A stretch of DNA of 64,000 nt from Allolobophora icterica (GCA_963556255.1 OY744608.1:34001798-34065797); one strand, 5' to 3'; positions 1-11,233 are shown, counted from the first letter of the stretch. Notes: generated by a model from the letters alone, not told the origin. Numbers and translations are program-made.

Positions 1-2729
1 CATGATACAACAGTGTATCTGTTAATATTTTCATGTCCGATTCAGTTGACTGATTTTGCATATATTGCATTAGTTAGAAAGTAAGATTGCATAACTTAAA
101 CCTATGCAGATTACACTTATGAACCTGTGTGATGATCACTGTAGGTAGTGAAAGAAACAGTAAAGTTACTCTTCCAAAGAAACACTGAGCAGCTGTTATG
201 AAGATTTGCATGTATCTAGTTCTTTTCAACGAATTCATACGTGGTTTTATAACACGATTGAACCTGTCATAAATAGGAATTGTAAAGAGTGAGCTAATAG
301 TATGGACTTATGCTGAGAATTCTGTCCTGTAGATTTGTAAATAAATAAAGATTTAATGAAGAGTTTTAAAGATTCTGTATGTTTTCGAACTGCTGCAAAC
401 CCTGCTCATTAAGAAGTTTGGAACTAAAGTGTGTGTGTGTGATTCTAATGAATGTTTTGCAATGTGTGGAGTCTTGTAAAAAACAAAATAGCTAAACAGG
501 GTTACTGTTCAGTTCCAATTTAAATTATTAGTTAATACATGTATTTTTGAATTGAGCGGAAAGTGTCGATGCTAACACCATTTTAGAACAACAGCTGTGC
601 ATTTCTGCATTTGGACCAGCTGACACGCATTGCATGCTATAACCAACTTTTTATGAGTTCTAGGGTGTCACTCTTGACAACAGCACCTGAAATCAAAGTA
701 ATTTTTGTTGTGGCGTTGTTTTATATTAAGATTTGCCATTATTGCCTTGCGTTTTCTCGAGCAGAGGCCACAGGCAACATGTATGTGTTACAGTGACTGA
801 ACTGAACCATAAACCTCTTAATCAGCCAACTGGCTTGTCGACTGTTTAACTACTGCTCCTGCGCTACACACTTAAATTACAGTTGCCTCCTGTAGATTTT
901 TAATTATTTATGCTGTCATTCTTAGCAGTTTTTTAACATAGCTGCACGAGGCAATAAGTAGCCAACTTCTTGTCATGAAATCCGTGCCTTTCTGTTGTGT
1001 TTCGTTGATTCAGGTTATGCTGCTAATAGAGCATTTTAGGTTTTGAGTATTCAACCAATGATTTAGAACAGAGGAGCATTTGCATGTGGACCAAAAACTG
1101 CATTTATTGCTGGAAAACCAATGCGCCGAACAGTCAGATTTGTGCATTTTACTTAAAACACTCCAGACAATGTTCCAATAGCAAACCAGTCCAGATCCAT
1201 CTAACAGTAGAGTTCTATTTTGTGTTTTAAAGTTTTGCTCAAGGTTACTGTTGATGAGATTCATTTCATATAAACTTTATTTCATACATACTGTTTTCAT
1301 GAATACTTCAACTTCTTCCAGTTTTTAATTGGGCGAAACTTTGCAGAAGTAAATTCGTTGGAATTACAGTATTTTGAATTTTAACAAACCATCTTTATGG
1401 TCAATTTGAAGAACGCAGTCAGTCTTAATCAAAATGTTCGGATCTCAGTTTTGCAAAAATAGAAATCTTGCTAGAATTATGGCCAAAGAGTTGCAGAACT
1501 TGAATGCACTACTAGGCAAAATGAAAACCGTTTATATAAAATGAGCATTTGGTTTGTCTTTTCTTCCAAGTACAAAAATTTGTAGGTGCCTTCTGTTGCT
1601 TAACATTTAAGTGCTTGCATATTTAGTTTGTTCCATTGTCCCTGGTCATAAATCGATCTAAGAACCTATTTGACGGTCTCCAGTCTAGACTAGTAGGAAT
1701 AAATTATGTGATATTAAGACTATGTTGCATATCAAGGTCCTCTTTCTTCCCATGATGCAAAGAACTAAACAATAAAGAGCAGAGGTAGATATTCTTCCAT
1801 GCGCATAATGCCGCTGCCATTGCAAGTGGTTCATGAAGAATTCTGTATAGATACAATACCGTGTGTAATGATATTAATAAGCTGACTTAATTTAAATGTT
1901 TAGTTTGTTGTTGTTTAATGATAGACGCGAGAAGTATGTCAGAAGTCAAAATAATTTTTGTTTCAAACAGATCAGGAATGCAAAGGAGACAATCTTTAGT
2001 TTTACAGTCCATTGAAACTCTGCTGTGGTTGTTTTGGTAAATGTTGTCGTTGATTACAATGTGAGATATTGTTAAAATGTCGGTGTTGATATTAGCACAA
2101 TTTAGTTCAAATTCTAGCTTTTGATAGAGCATTTAAGTTTCATGTGTTGTTTTAACTTGACTGTAATGAGGGACATTTGCCGTCAATTTTGTACAGAATT
2201 ATTGCAGCGTTTGTTGATTAGAGTCAGTGAAGCTTTTATGTGCCTTAAATAAATAAATGAATGTAATTTGTCTTCATTGCAGAAAATAAAGTTAGAACTG
2301 TTCTGCTGGCTAGGCATTCATATAATAATCTTTGTCCTTAAAAGATTGTAATTGTAAATCATATTTATATAGCTTCTCTTCAAGAAAATGTAGAGGCTTT
2401 CCCAACCTGACTAAATTGTTAAAGACCATGATTGAACGGAATGGTCTTCAGCCACTTGCGAAATGGAGGCATGCAAAGTAGAAGCTCATGTCGCAGATTG
2501 TATGGAAGCCTTTTCCTGAATAAGGGTCAACCACTCTAAAGCTTCCATTTTGCATTTGTGGCAGATGGGGGAACAAACAGATTACTCATTGCAGAACAAA
2601 GAGATCTGCGACTAGGTCATAATGAGACTGGAATACATTGCTCTCTAAGATAGGATGGAGAACAAGCGATCAGATGGATACGCATCAGCAGAAGATCTTA
2701 AACTCATTGCATCTTCTCATAGGCAATGC
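1..2729. other. AT-rich non-coding stretch, no exon recognised
   Basis: No open frame exceeds about 100 codons and none resembles a known protein. Several aataaa words occur (for example near 341-352), but nothing marks a real 3' end. I see no terminal repeats or tandem arrays. It is probably intron or intergenic DNA. Confidence 0.5.
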
Positions 2730-2802
2730 AGCTTATCCTGCATTTAGTTAGATACAAGACCATACTGTGGAATCCCACCAATTAGCCGAACTGCAGAGTT
2801 TA
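2730..2802 (-). pseudogene. LINE reverse-transcriptase scrap, antisense
   Basis: Read on the minus strand this encodes a fragment like LNSAVRLIGGIP, which resembles the segment following the reverse-transcriptase core in non-LTR retrotransposons. The DNA is nearly identical to the + strand copy at 59.81-59.88 kb, so both come from one LINE family. Only about 70 bp remain. It lies directly beyond the 3' end of a second antisense LINE. Confidence 0.6.
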
Positions 2803-3280
2803 AAACGGATTGATGTTGTTTATTATGACGTCTCATTGTAATATATTGTATACGTACATTTATAAAGCACCTCTCATGGTATAGACCATTCAGAGGTGTT
2901 CCCAGTGTACGATCCCGAAAGAAAAAGCAGGATTTAAGGTGAGAAAAGGAAGAAGCAGCGCTACCAGAGAGAATGGTGTTGCGGACAGGAGAAGGAAGTC
3001 GGTTCCAAAGCGATGGACCTATGCAGGCAAAGGACCTGGATTTGGCCATAGGAGTCCTGACACGGGGAACTAAGAGGTCAGGATGATCAGAAGACAGAAG
3101 ACGCAGCGAAGCAGCAGCATGAGGTCGAAGAATTAGGTCACGTAGCTAGGCCTACTGTGGAGCAAGACCCAGTTGAGACTTAAGCACTGAATAGGGGCAG
3201 AGAGGGGGAGCCAATGGAGTAGTTCAATCATGAAGGTGGAGATATGATAGAACCGAGGGAGACAGGCAATTAGTCTAGCA

Positions 3281-3620
3281 CAGTGGCGTCACGAGGGGGT
3301 GCGGACCGCACCGGGTGACACCCTCAGAGGGGGTGACACCAACATGAGAAAATGATGAAATTTTTGCTAGATGACGAATTCCTAAAAAAAGGTCATCACT
3401 TTTTTTGGGAGACGAATTCCTAAAAAAAGGTCATCACTTTTTTGGGGGGAGACGAATTCCTAAAAAAAGGTCATCACTTTTTTGGGGAGACGAATTCCTA
3501 AAAAAAAGGTCATCACTTTTTTTGGGAGACGAATTCCTAAAAAAGTCATCACATTTTTTTAGGGTGACACCATGACTTACCGCATCGCACCGGGTGACAC
3601 CAGCCCTAGTGACGCCACTG
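3281..3620. mobile_element. hAT-type MITE, family A (copy 1)
   Basis: The ends are inverted: cagtggcgtcac at the left and gtgacgccactg at the right. The insertion is flanked by a perfect 8-bp target duplication gtctagca (3273-3280 and 3621-3628). Subterminal motifs gggtgacacc occur at both ends, as in the copies at 18573 and 60043. The interior differs from those copies: it holds five tandem units of about 39 bp (3373-3560) instead. There is no coding capacity. The 8-bp duplication is typical of the hAT superfamily. Confidence 0.9.
3373..3560. repeat. 39-bp tandem repeat inside the family A MITE
   Basis: The core gacgaattcctaaaaaa starts at 3373, 3411, 3451, 3489 and 3528, so the period is 38-40 bp. 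The same core occurs once in the unrelated element at 52654-53032, which suggests that internal modules move between MITE families. Confidence 0.9.
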
Positions 3621-3730
3621 GTCTAGCAGCAGTATTCAGTACCGACTGGAGAGGAGAAAGGCGTATTTTGAGGAGGCAAATAAGGGGAGAATTGCAATAG
3701 TCAATTCGAGAGCAGACGAAACTGCATGAA

Positions 3731-4467
3731 CAATTGAGGTGAAATGGATTTAATTAAACCAGAATAAAGCCCCACCAGAATTATGTCAACTATCTGATTC
3801 ATCCAACGAACTCACCAATTCTTGCTATCTCTCCACAGGTCTTTCACTCAAAACTGAAAACACTGGTCTTTCACAATTCCTATCCCGATTCCTCCTCTTT
3901 CCCTTACCTCCCTCACCGTTTCAATTCTAAACATCTACCTCAGCCGTCTGACTCCCTTGGATCTTGAGCTGGAATCGATTTTTACCCCTTCCCCTCCGCC
4001 TATCGATTTTTTTTACTAAGCGCCTCGTGAATTCGCTTTTGGGGCGTTATAGAATTTTCGAGATTACGATTAAAGAAGGAGTTGAAGATATGAACGTCTG
4101 TGCATGCGTTTCGTCCACATACGCAATGGTCAATATTTGCAGCACAACGCCATCTGGCGAATGTCTCATGGTCTGCGACATGGGCGTCCGGAGGGGGGCA
4201 AGGGGGCATCTGCCCCACGGATTTGAAATTGTCTCGTTTTCTGACAAAACGTCATTCCCTCCCCCCACCCCATAGAAATATGTTGCCCCCTAGAAAAATT
4301 CCTGCGGACGGCCATATTAGAGAGGCGAAGAACGAGATCGTTGCTCAAAATAGTAAAAGTAGGCTAGGCCTACATGTAGGCCCCTATGTCGACGTATTCA
4401 TTCGAATAGATCTAATTCTATGCGCTGAGAGCTAACATAAATATTGGATACTAAAATGCCGCCTTTT
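3731..4467. other. Non-coding spacer with a degenerate inverted repeat
   Basis: No exon is recognised. Positions 4181-4315 look like one more MITE: the left end atgggcgtccgg and the right end cggacggccat are near-complementary inverted ends, with G/C-homopolymer-rich flanking DNA as in neighbouring elements. I could not find matching target duplications, so it is not called as an element. Open frames here overlap on both strands and have no recognisable protein features. Confidence 0.4.
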
Positions 4468-4741
4468 CAGGGGCGGATATCCAAGGGGGGCCAATCCGGC
4501 CATGGCCCCCTATTTGATATTTACACAGGGCGTGGCCCCCTCCCCGACACGAAGTAGACGATGATCACTACGTGATCTTTCATGAGGAAAATAAAATGAC
4601 TATAAAGAAAATGATAAAATAAAACCGGACAATTTGATTTATTAGTATGTAATTATGTAGGTGTGTATGTATGTATGTATGTATGTATGTATGTATGTAT
4701 GTATGTATGTATGTATGTATGTATGTATGTATGTATGTATG

Positions 4742-4772
<31 letters not shown>

Positions 4773-5329
4773 ACGTATGTATGTATGTATTGTAGAGAAA
4801 TTTTAATTGCTATGTATTACGTTCATAATGCAATGACGTGAACGGCGTTTTCTAGAGCGCAGAGTTAAGGCTTATTCGCCACTCCCGACCAACAGTCGGC
4901 GTCCTGGTAGAAATCGGTGGTCGGGAGAAACGGCAAAGGTCGGAATTTGTGCGACAGTATGCATGTATGTATGTAATTATATAGGCCTATGTAAGTGTGT
5001 GTATGCAGATGCGGCGATCTTGTTTGACTGGTGGGGGGGGGGGGGGGGCATTTTTTAACTGATCTGGTCTAAAAGAGGTAAAAAAATTTGTCGCACTCAC
5101 GCGCAAATACAATTTTTGAGACTTTTTGGGTCCACGAAAAATCATGCATATGTATATATGCATGTAAGTATGTATGTATGTGAATATGCATGTGTATATG
5201 TATGTATGTATGCACGTATGTACATTCGCCTGTTTGTATGTATGCATGTATGTATGTATGTATGTATGTAGGTATGTATGTATTATTTTTAGCCCCCCCC
5301 CCCCGATAAACCTTCTGGATCCGCCTCTG
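4468..5329. mobile_element. hAT-type non-autonomous element with ATGT microsatellite
   Basis: The left end caggggcggatatcc and right end ggatccgcctctg are inverted. Both flanks carry cgcctttt (4460-4467 and 5330-5337), a perfect 8-bp target duplication. The interior includes the (ATGT)n run at 4663-4789, and from about 5006 sequence resembling the start of family B (gcggcgatcttgtttgac), probably a truncated nested copy. No transposase is encoded. Confidence 0.85.
4663..4789. repeat. (ATGT)n microsatellite
   Basis: About thirty nearly perfect copies of the tetranucleotide. Short ATGT runs recur at 5170-5285 in the same transposon, so the element itself probably seeded or carries the repeat. 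Confidence 0.95.
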
Positions 5330-5618
5330 CGCCTTTTCTATATATTATTCTGTTAGAAGATGCAAGCAAGGTAAGGTCATTGTGGGAATTGTAGAAAAGA
5401 CTGGTTGAACATTTTATTCGTAGTTTGCAAACTGATGTTAACGAAATTTGAAAGCAACTCGTGGATTACCTGCTAAATTTCAAGTTTTCAACGCTCGGAG
5501 CTACCCGCAAATCTCAGTGTTTAACAGTCTAATCAATCGAGGGCTACTTAAAGCAAGTCACCCTGGAACTGCCCACATCCACAGAATCGGATGTCCACTC
5601 GCGGACTTCCGTAAAATC
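5330..5618. other. Short unique spacer between transposons
   Basis: This is the host sequence between the element ending at 5329 and the nested hAT complex starting at 5619. No exon or regulatory motif is recognised. Confidence 0.4.
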
Positions 5619-5631
5619 CAGTCTTCTTGTC

Positions 5632-5752
5632 CTCGAGACCAAGGTCTTGGTCTCGAGTGCACTCGAGTTCGTTTTTAAAAGTCTTGGTCTTGGTCTTGAG
5701 ACCAAAAGTCTTGGTCTTGGTCTTGAGGTTCAAAGTCTTGGTCTTGGTCCTG
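5632..5752. repeat. Stuttered gtcttggtctt repeat, left arm
   Basis: Repeats of gtcttggtctt and its complement form a partly palindromic array just inside the left end of the outer hAT element. The matching array in the right arm is at 11028-11200. Many hAT elements have subterminal transposase-binding repeats; that role here is inferred. Confidence 0.75.
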
Positions 5753-6372
5753 CAAGACCTAGACCAAGACTTTTGTCAATATTAACACCAAGACTTTTGT
5801 CAATATTAACAGTCATTTAACAAATCGCAAGAATTTAAAATATTTATCCACTAATTAGGCCTACTAATACAATTGCTTTAGTATTTACACGGTGTGAATC
5901 AGTGATATTTTACTTCTAAAAATAATTCCTAATTCAGTTCTAATTCAGTTCTGACTTCTGAGCTCTTGAATTTTACTTCTAATTCTAATTTTACTTCACA
6001 AATAATTTTACTTATCATTCCTATTTTAGTTCTCAAATAATTTTACTTCTTATTTTAGTTATCCAAATAATTATTAATTTCCGCGCTGTTAAAGTACGCT
6101 TGCACAGAGAAGCACACCAAACTTGTTTCGAGAAAGGAAAACACTGTTTGAAGTAAAACAAGAGGTGAAACGTTAGTCTAACAATGTAGCATCATATATA
6201 TAGGCTATCGCAGAGAGCTGCTTCTAAGAAGGCAATCTTGAAGAGGTCCTATATAAATTAGCAGCACAAAATAAATAAATAAACACGAACAAACTACCTG
6301 ATAATTTGAATTGTTATCATTTTTTAATACGGAACGAAGGATTATCTAGTATCAGCGTAACCGGGTATATAG

Positions 6373-9300
6373 CAGGCCCGAAACCACAGGCAAAATCAAG
6401 ACGAGGCAAATCGCTCCCCGACCTCTGCCCTCTCCTGTCCTCTCCGCTTCCCTATCCTTACGTCCCCTCAATTATTGTCCTGTTCCGCATCCGCCCTATC
6501 CCCTGCTTTACCCTTCCCAAACCCTCCCTAACCCCTTCCCTTTAATTGACACATTGATACAACACTAACAATAAGAAGTTAAGATTTCTGGAACTAATTA
6601 AGTGGTTGATTGATCGTTGATTATGATTGGTTGATTAATCGTTGATTTTGATTGGTTGATTGATCGATGACTTTGATTGGTAGATATAGGCTATCGTTGA
6701 TTTTCATTCGTTAATATATCGTTGATTTTGATTGGTTGTTTGATCGTTGATTTTGATTGGTAGATGTATCGTTAATTTTGATTGGTTGATGTTTCGTTGA
6801 TTTTGATTGGTTGACGTTTCGTTGATTTTGATTGGTTGATTGATCGTTGATTTAATTGGTTCATTGATCGTTGATTTTGATTGGTTAATATATCGTTGAT
6901 CTTGATTGGTTGATGCTTCGTTGATTTTGATTGGTTGAAGCTTCGTTGATTATGATTGGTTAATGTTTCGTTGACTTTGATTGGTTGATGTTTCGTTGAT
7001 TATGATTGGTTGATGTTTCGTTGATTTTGATTGGTTGATTGATCGTTGATTTTGACTGGCTAATTGATGGTTGATTTTGATTGGTTGAAGCTTCGTTGAT
7101 CATGATTGGTTGATGTTTCGTTGACTTTGATTGGTTGATGTTTCGTTGATTATGATTGGTTGATGTTTCGTTGATTTTGATTGGTTGATTGATCGTTGAT
7201 TTTGATTGGCTAATTGATCGTTGATTTTGATTGGTTGATGCTTCGTTGATTTTGATTGGTTGAAGCTTCATTGATTCTGATTGGTTGATGTTTCGTTGAT
7301 TTTGATTGGTTGATGTCTCGTTGATTATGATTGGTTGATGTTTCGTTGATTTTGATTGGTTGATGTTTTGTTGATTATGATTGGTTGATGTTTCGTTGAT
7401 TTTGATTGGTTGATTGATCGTTGATTTTGATTGGTAGATATATCGTTGATTTTGATTGGTTGATGTTTCGTTGATTTTGATTGGTTGATGTTTCGTTGAT
7501 TTTGATTGGTTGATGTCTCGTTGATTATGATTGGTTGATGTTTCGTTGATTTTGATTGGTTGATGTTTCATTGATTATGATTGGTTGATGTTTCGTTGAT
7601 TTTGATTGGTAGATATATCGTTGATTTTGATTGGTTGATTGATCGTTGATTCTGATTGGTTGATGTTTCGTTGATTTTGATTGGTTGATGTTTCGTTGAT
7701 TTTGATTGGTTGATGTTTCGTTGATTTTGATTGGTTGATGTTTCGTTGATTTTGATTGGTTGATTGATCGTTGATTTTGATTGGTTGATTGATCGTTGAT
7801 TTTGATTGGTAGATATATCGTTGATTTTGATTGGTTGATATTTCGTTGATTTTGATTGGTTGATGTTTCGTGGATTTTGATTGGTTGATGTTTCGTTGAT
7901 TTTGATTGGTTGATGTTTCGTTGATTATGATTGGTTGATGTTTCGTTGATTTTGATTGGTTGATTGATCGTTGATTTTGATTGGTTGATTGATCGTTGAT
8001 TTTGATTGGTTGATTGATCGTTGATTTTGATTGGTTAATATATCGTTGATCTTGATTGGTTGTTTCGTTGATTTTGATTGGTTGATGTTTCGTTGACTTT
8101 GATTGGTTGATGTTTCGTTGATTTTGATTGGTTGATGTTTTGTTGATTATGATTGGTTGATGTTTCGTTGATTTTGATTGGTTGATTGATTGTTGATTTT
8201 GATTGGTTGATTGATCGTTGATTTTGATTGGTTGACATATCGTTGAGTTTCTTTGGTTAATTTAACGTTGATTTTGATTGGCTGACATATCGTTGAGTTT
8301 TATTGGTTAATTTATCGTTGATTTTGATTGGTTGATATTTCGTTGATTTTGATTGGTTAATTTATCGTTGATTTTGATTGGTTGACATATCGTTGAGTTT
8401 CATTGGTTAATTTATCGTTGATTTTGATTGGTTGATGTTTCGTTGATTTTTATTTATGGAAACTATGGGTCTAGGGAAATTTTTAGATACTGTAGATGCT
8501 TGTAGGTGAGCTTTGGAATATTTTAAAGCCAATAAAAGCAGTCAATATTAGCAGGATTTTGCGATGACTAAATTTGTTTTGGAATGTTCTGTAAAAGCCT
8601 GTCTGCAACTATGATCGTATCTGAAGCCGAAGCAAATTTTCGAAGTAGCCTAAACATTAAATGTTTGAGGATTTTTGCAGGACTCAAATTACGTTATTCA
8701 ACTTGTTCTAACTTTTAAGATGTATCAACACATTAAATTTCCATCAGCGATGCTGGCAAATCGACAGTTGCCATCGGCATTCACAGTCTTTATAAATGAC
8801 ATTTGCTGCATAACTTTCATCAGTTTTACGGTCTTAATTGTTTCTTCTTATTCGAGAAACTGAAATTTTTTATTGTTTCAGTCAGGAAACTGAACTGAAG
8901 TTTAGACTGACTCTGTAGCAACGACCTATTATATATAACGGCTCTGTAGTCGTTTTAGGCTATAGGTTGTCGACTCATCATGACGTTGTCCTGTATCCGA
9001 CTAAGTCTTCCAATCCTAGCTTATAACTTTCAGTTATTTCTTAAACTTGTTTTATAATAATTATTATTTTAAAACAGATAGCTAATCTTTTAAATTTTTT
9101 CGATTCCCGGAACTTACGAAAGAAAAGAAAATGATGATTTGAAATTGTATAGGCTTGTTCCATGGTTACCCAGAATGCGTTCGTACATATAAAGGTCATT
9201 AAAGGTAACTCATTAATATTATTTAGGTCAGACGCTTGCAGAAGAAGCCAGACAAGGAAATGAAATACTCTATTACTCTTTACACGATATCTTACATGTA

Positions 9301-9402
9301 ATTCTCATGTCGAAGTAAGACGAAGCATGCCTCGTCTTGCCTCGTCTTGAGAATTACGACGAGGCACTCGACTCGTCTGGCCTTTTACTGGTTACGGGCC
9401 TG
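6373..9402. mobile_element. Third-level hAT-type element carrying the 25-bp minisatellite
   Basis: The left end is caggcccgaaacc and the right end ggttacgggcctg, inverted with one mismatch. The right flank is ccgggtag (9403-9410). The left flank is ccgggtatatag (6361-6372), which equals the same 8-mer if its TA grew to (TA)3. Subterminal gacgagg motifs occur in both arms. The interior is mostly the tandem array 6600-8450 followed by unrecognised AT-rich DNA (8460-9300). Confidence 0.65.
6600..8450. repeat. 25-bp minisatellite, about 74 units
   Basis: The unit is ttgattttgattggttgat followed by gtttcg, with variants in the last six bases (tgatcg, atatcg, cttcg). In the homogeneous centre (7681-7731) the period is exactly 25. 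Every unit carries attgg, the inverse of a CCAAT box. The minus strand is free of stops over long stretches, giving spurious Asn/Gln/Ser-rich frames. It lies entirely inside a transposon. Confidence 0.95.
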
Positions 9403-9700
9403 CCGGGTAGGCCCTAGGCTACTGTGTGGACAACCAAATCCAAACCGCAGTGCAGTCGCTGATGGAATTCATTCGAGTCGTTCGGCCACGTGACGGTGCG
9501 ATGTTGAAAACAATTTGGTAAGCAATTAAGTGGGACAATCATTAGACAACGAAGACCAAAGATAGTAGATTTTGACCTAAATCGAGAGTGGTATGTGCAG
9601 CGTTTTCATCGCAACCGAAGTTTTCCAATAAATCATGTGTTTGGATCGCGTGCAATTTTACTCGCCTTCGTCCAAACTTAAGCACCACAAGAAGTAAAAT
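9400..9700. other. Right arm of second-level element, non-coding
   Basis: Moderately GC-rich sequence between the third-level element and the subterminal repeats of the second-level element. I recognise no protein. It may be remnant interior of the parent transposon. Confidence 0.35.
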
Positions 9701-9974
9701 GATTTTAGTTCTGAAAATAATTCCTAATTTCGTTCATAATTTTAGTTCGGCAAATAATTCCTAATTCAATTCTTAATTTCGTTTCTGCTGCTGAAATTAT
9801 TCCTACTTTTACTTCTAGTTTTCGTTAACGAAATCATTTATTTTTACTTCTAATTTTAGTTTTCGTTAACGAAAATATCACTGGTGTGAATGAGGCTTTA
9901 CTGTTGTTTTGGACAATTATTTTGACTTCCGGTTATTTACCATGGAATGATTTCAAAACAGACTCGCAATTTGT

Positions 9975-10884
9975 AGGCTACATTTACATCCAGTGCTTGA
10001 AAAGCTGCTGTGTGTGCCAGCGATTTCAGCACCTGTAGAACGTATTTTTTCACATGGCAGAATTTTTATGAGGCCCCACAAGCATAGGCGTAGACTCTGG
10101 GGGGTCAGCCGGGGCACGTGCCCCCCAATAATTGAGGAGCCGGGGCAATGCCCCCCAAAAATCGAGAGGAGAATTTCTTCAAATATTAAAATATTATGTT
10201 TCAATACAGACAAATTTCTTCAGAAACAGAAAACCAGATACACAGAACTGAAATACTATCAGAAATCCATAATGGAAACAAAGATTTATTTTTATTTTCA
10301 ATATCTTCAATATGAAACAAATTTACATGTCAACAAAACACCCATTTCATACGCATTAACGTAACGCCGGAAGCCTCTGCTGACTGTCCAGACCAGAGGT
10401 GAAAAAAACTTGTTCGGATTGTGTTTTAAATAACAACAAAAAAAGCCACAAAATTTGTTTTTGTTTAAAAAATAAATCTCTTATTTTTGTAGAAGTTATT
10501 TTAATAGCATTGATTAAATGATTTTTAATTTTCGGAAATCGCAATTGAATTAAACTGAGTTGGAGCTCTTGTTCATGCCATTTTTCATGATTTTTATGAT
10601 CCGAAATCAGAAAAGACTTAAAAACAACCGAAACAAGGAAAACCATAAAAAACAAAAAAACAAAAAAAAACAACAACAAACAACTTTTCATCTTGAAAAA
10701 CTTTTTTGCACCTCTGGTCCAGACCCCATGCCCCACCAATATTTTGCCCCACCAATATTTTGGACAAGTTTACGCCAGTGCCCACAAGTCACGTCTTGGT
10801 CAGAAAATTCTGAGCGAATTGGTTTTTATAATAGGCTATGCAACAGGCATTTGGAATAACATTTCGCATGAAGAAATTTTGTAA
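9975..10884 (+). pseudogene. hAT transposase C-terminal dimerisation region, relic, split by a MITE
   Basis: From 9975 to 10082 the + strand encodes LEKLLCVPAISAPVERIFS and then a HGRIFMRPHK segment. After the inserted element, 10787-10884 continues with SRLGQKILSELVF. This order (P-A-x-SAP-x-ER-x-FS, then MRPH, then a final L-x-LVF block) is the hAT family C-terminal dimerisation domain. The two halves lie in frames offset by one base, exactly as an insertion of 706 bp (element plus one duplication) requires. N-terminal zinc-finger and catalytic parts are absent, and the upstream frame has stops, so the gene is dead. Confidence 0.8.
10083..10780. mobile_element. hAT-type element inserted into the transposase relic
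   Basis: The left end cataggcgtagact and right end agtttacgccagtg are imperfectly inverted. The flanks are a perfect 8-bp duplication cccacaag (10075-10082 and 10781-10788). G-rich sequence follows the left end and C-rich sequence precedes the right end, with A- and T-rich runs inside. It interrupts the hAT transposase relic, so it is younger than the outer element's transposase sequence. Confidence 0.88.
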
Positions 10885-11027
10885 ATACTAATTCAGAATT
10901 CTCTGCAGTCTGCATTTAGAGTTGTTTTGCTTGAAAAAGATTCATGTTTTCGTTAAAATAGCGAGTAGTCCGACTTGACAATTTTTTTTAGTAAGGAATA
11001 GCAGTCTGGATATGATTGTGATTTTTT

Positions 11028-11200
11028 GGTCTTGGTCTCGGTCTTGGTATGAGGTTAAAAGTCTTGGTCTTGGTTTTGAGGTTCAAAGTCTTGGTCTTGG
11101 TCTTGAGGTTCAAAGTCTTGGTCTTGGTCTTGAGGTTCAAAGTCTTGGTCTTGGTTTTGGTCTTGAGGTTCAAAGTCTTGGTCTTGGTCTTGAGGTTTAG
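11028..11200. repeat. Stuttered gtcttggtctt repeat, right arm
   Basis: Tandem blocks of gtcttggtcttgaggttcaaa (about 27-33 bp per block, with shorter internal stutter) lie just inside the right end of the outer hAT element. Because the unit lacks stops, overlapping small frames appear on both strands; they are not genes. Confidence 0.9.
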
Positions 11201-11233
11201 GTTTAAGATCTTGACAACAAGACTGGCAAAATC

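Larger units (their letters stand above)
2818..3730 (-). pseudogene. LINE ORF2 C-terminal remnant, antisense, split by a MITE
   Basis: On the minus strand, 3049 to 2880 encodes a stretch with the landmarks SRSFACIGPSLWNRLP and, further on, SFSHLKSCFFF. This is the characteristic end of the reverse-transcriptase ORF in CR1/L2-like non-LTR retrotransposons. Upstream minus-strand sequence (3270-3060 and 3730-3629) continues in the same style with stops and frame breaks. The element is interrupted at 3281-3620 by a hAT-type MITE with a perfect 8-bp duplication. About 2818-2880 looks like the LINE 3' untranslated end. It is a dead copy; the clade assignment is uncertain. Confidence 0.7.
5900..9883. 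mobile_element. Second-level hAT-type element
   Basis: The element starts cagtgatatttt and ends aaaatatcactg, a 12-bp perfect inverted repeat. Both flanks read gtgtgaat (5892-5899 and 9884-9891), a perfect 8-bp duplication. The subterminal regions (5905-6075 and 9695-9875) are rich in ttctaattttactt-like motifs in both arms. It lies inside the outer element and contains a third element. No transposase is recognised. Confidence 0.88.
5619..11225 (+). mobile_element. Outer hAT element of a multi-level nest
   Basis: The left end starts cagtcttcttgtc and the right end finishes gacaacaagactg, which are inverted with one mismatch. The flanks are gtaaaatc (5611-5618) and gcaaaatc (11226-11233), a 7/8 target duplication. 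After removing the two elements inserted in it (5900-9883 and 10083-10780, with one duplication each) about 909 bp remain. Both arms carry stuttered gtcttggtctt repeats (5632-5752 and 11028-11200). The right arm holds the end of a hAT transposase, so this was once derived from an autonomous element. Confidence 0.8.

Noticed and set aside
4181..4315. hAT MITE with atgggcgtccgg ends
   Set aside because: The ends are inverted but no target duplication could be found; kept only as a note in the spacer entry.
6960..8238. Asn/Gln/Ser-rich minus frames as a low-complexity protein gene
   Set aside because: They are a reading of the 25-bp minisatellite inside a transposon.
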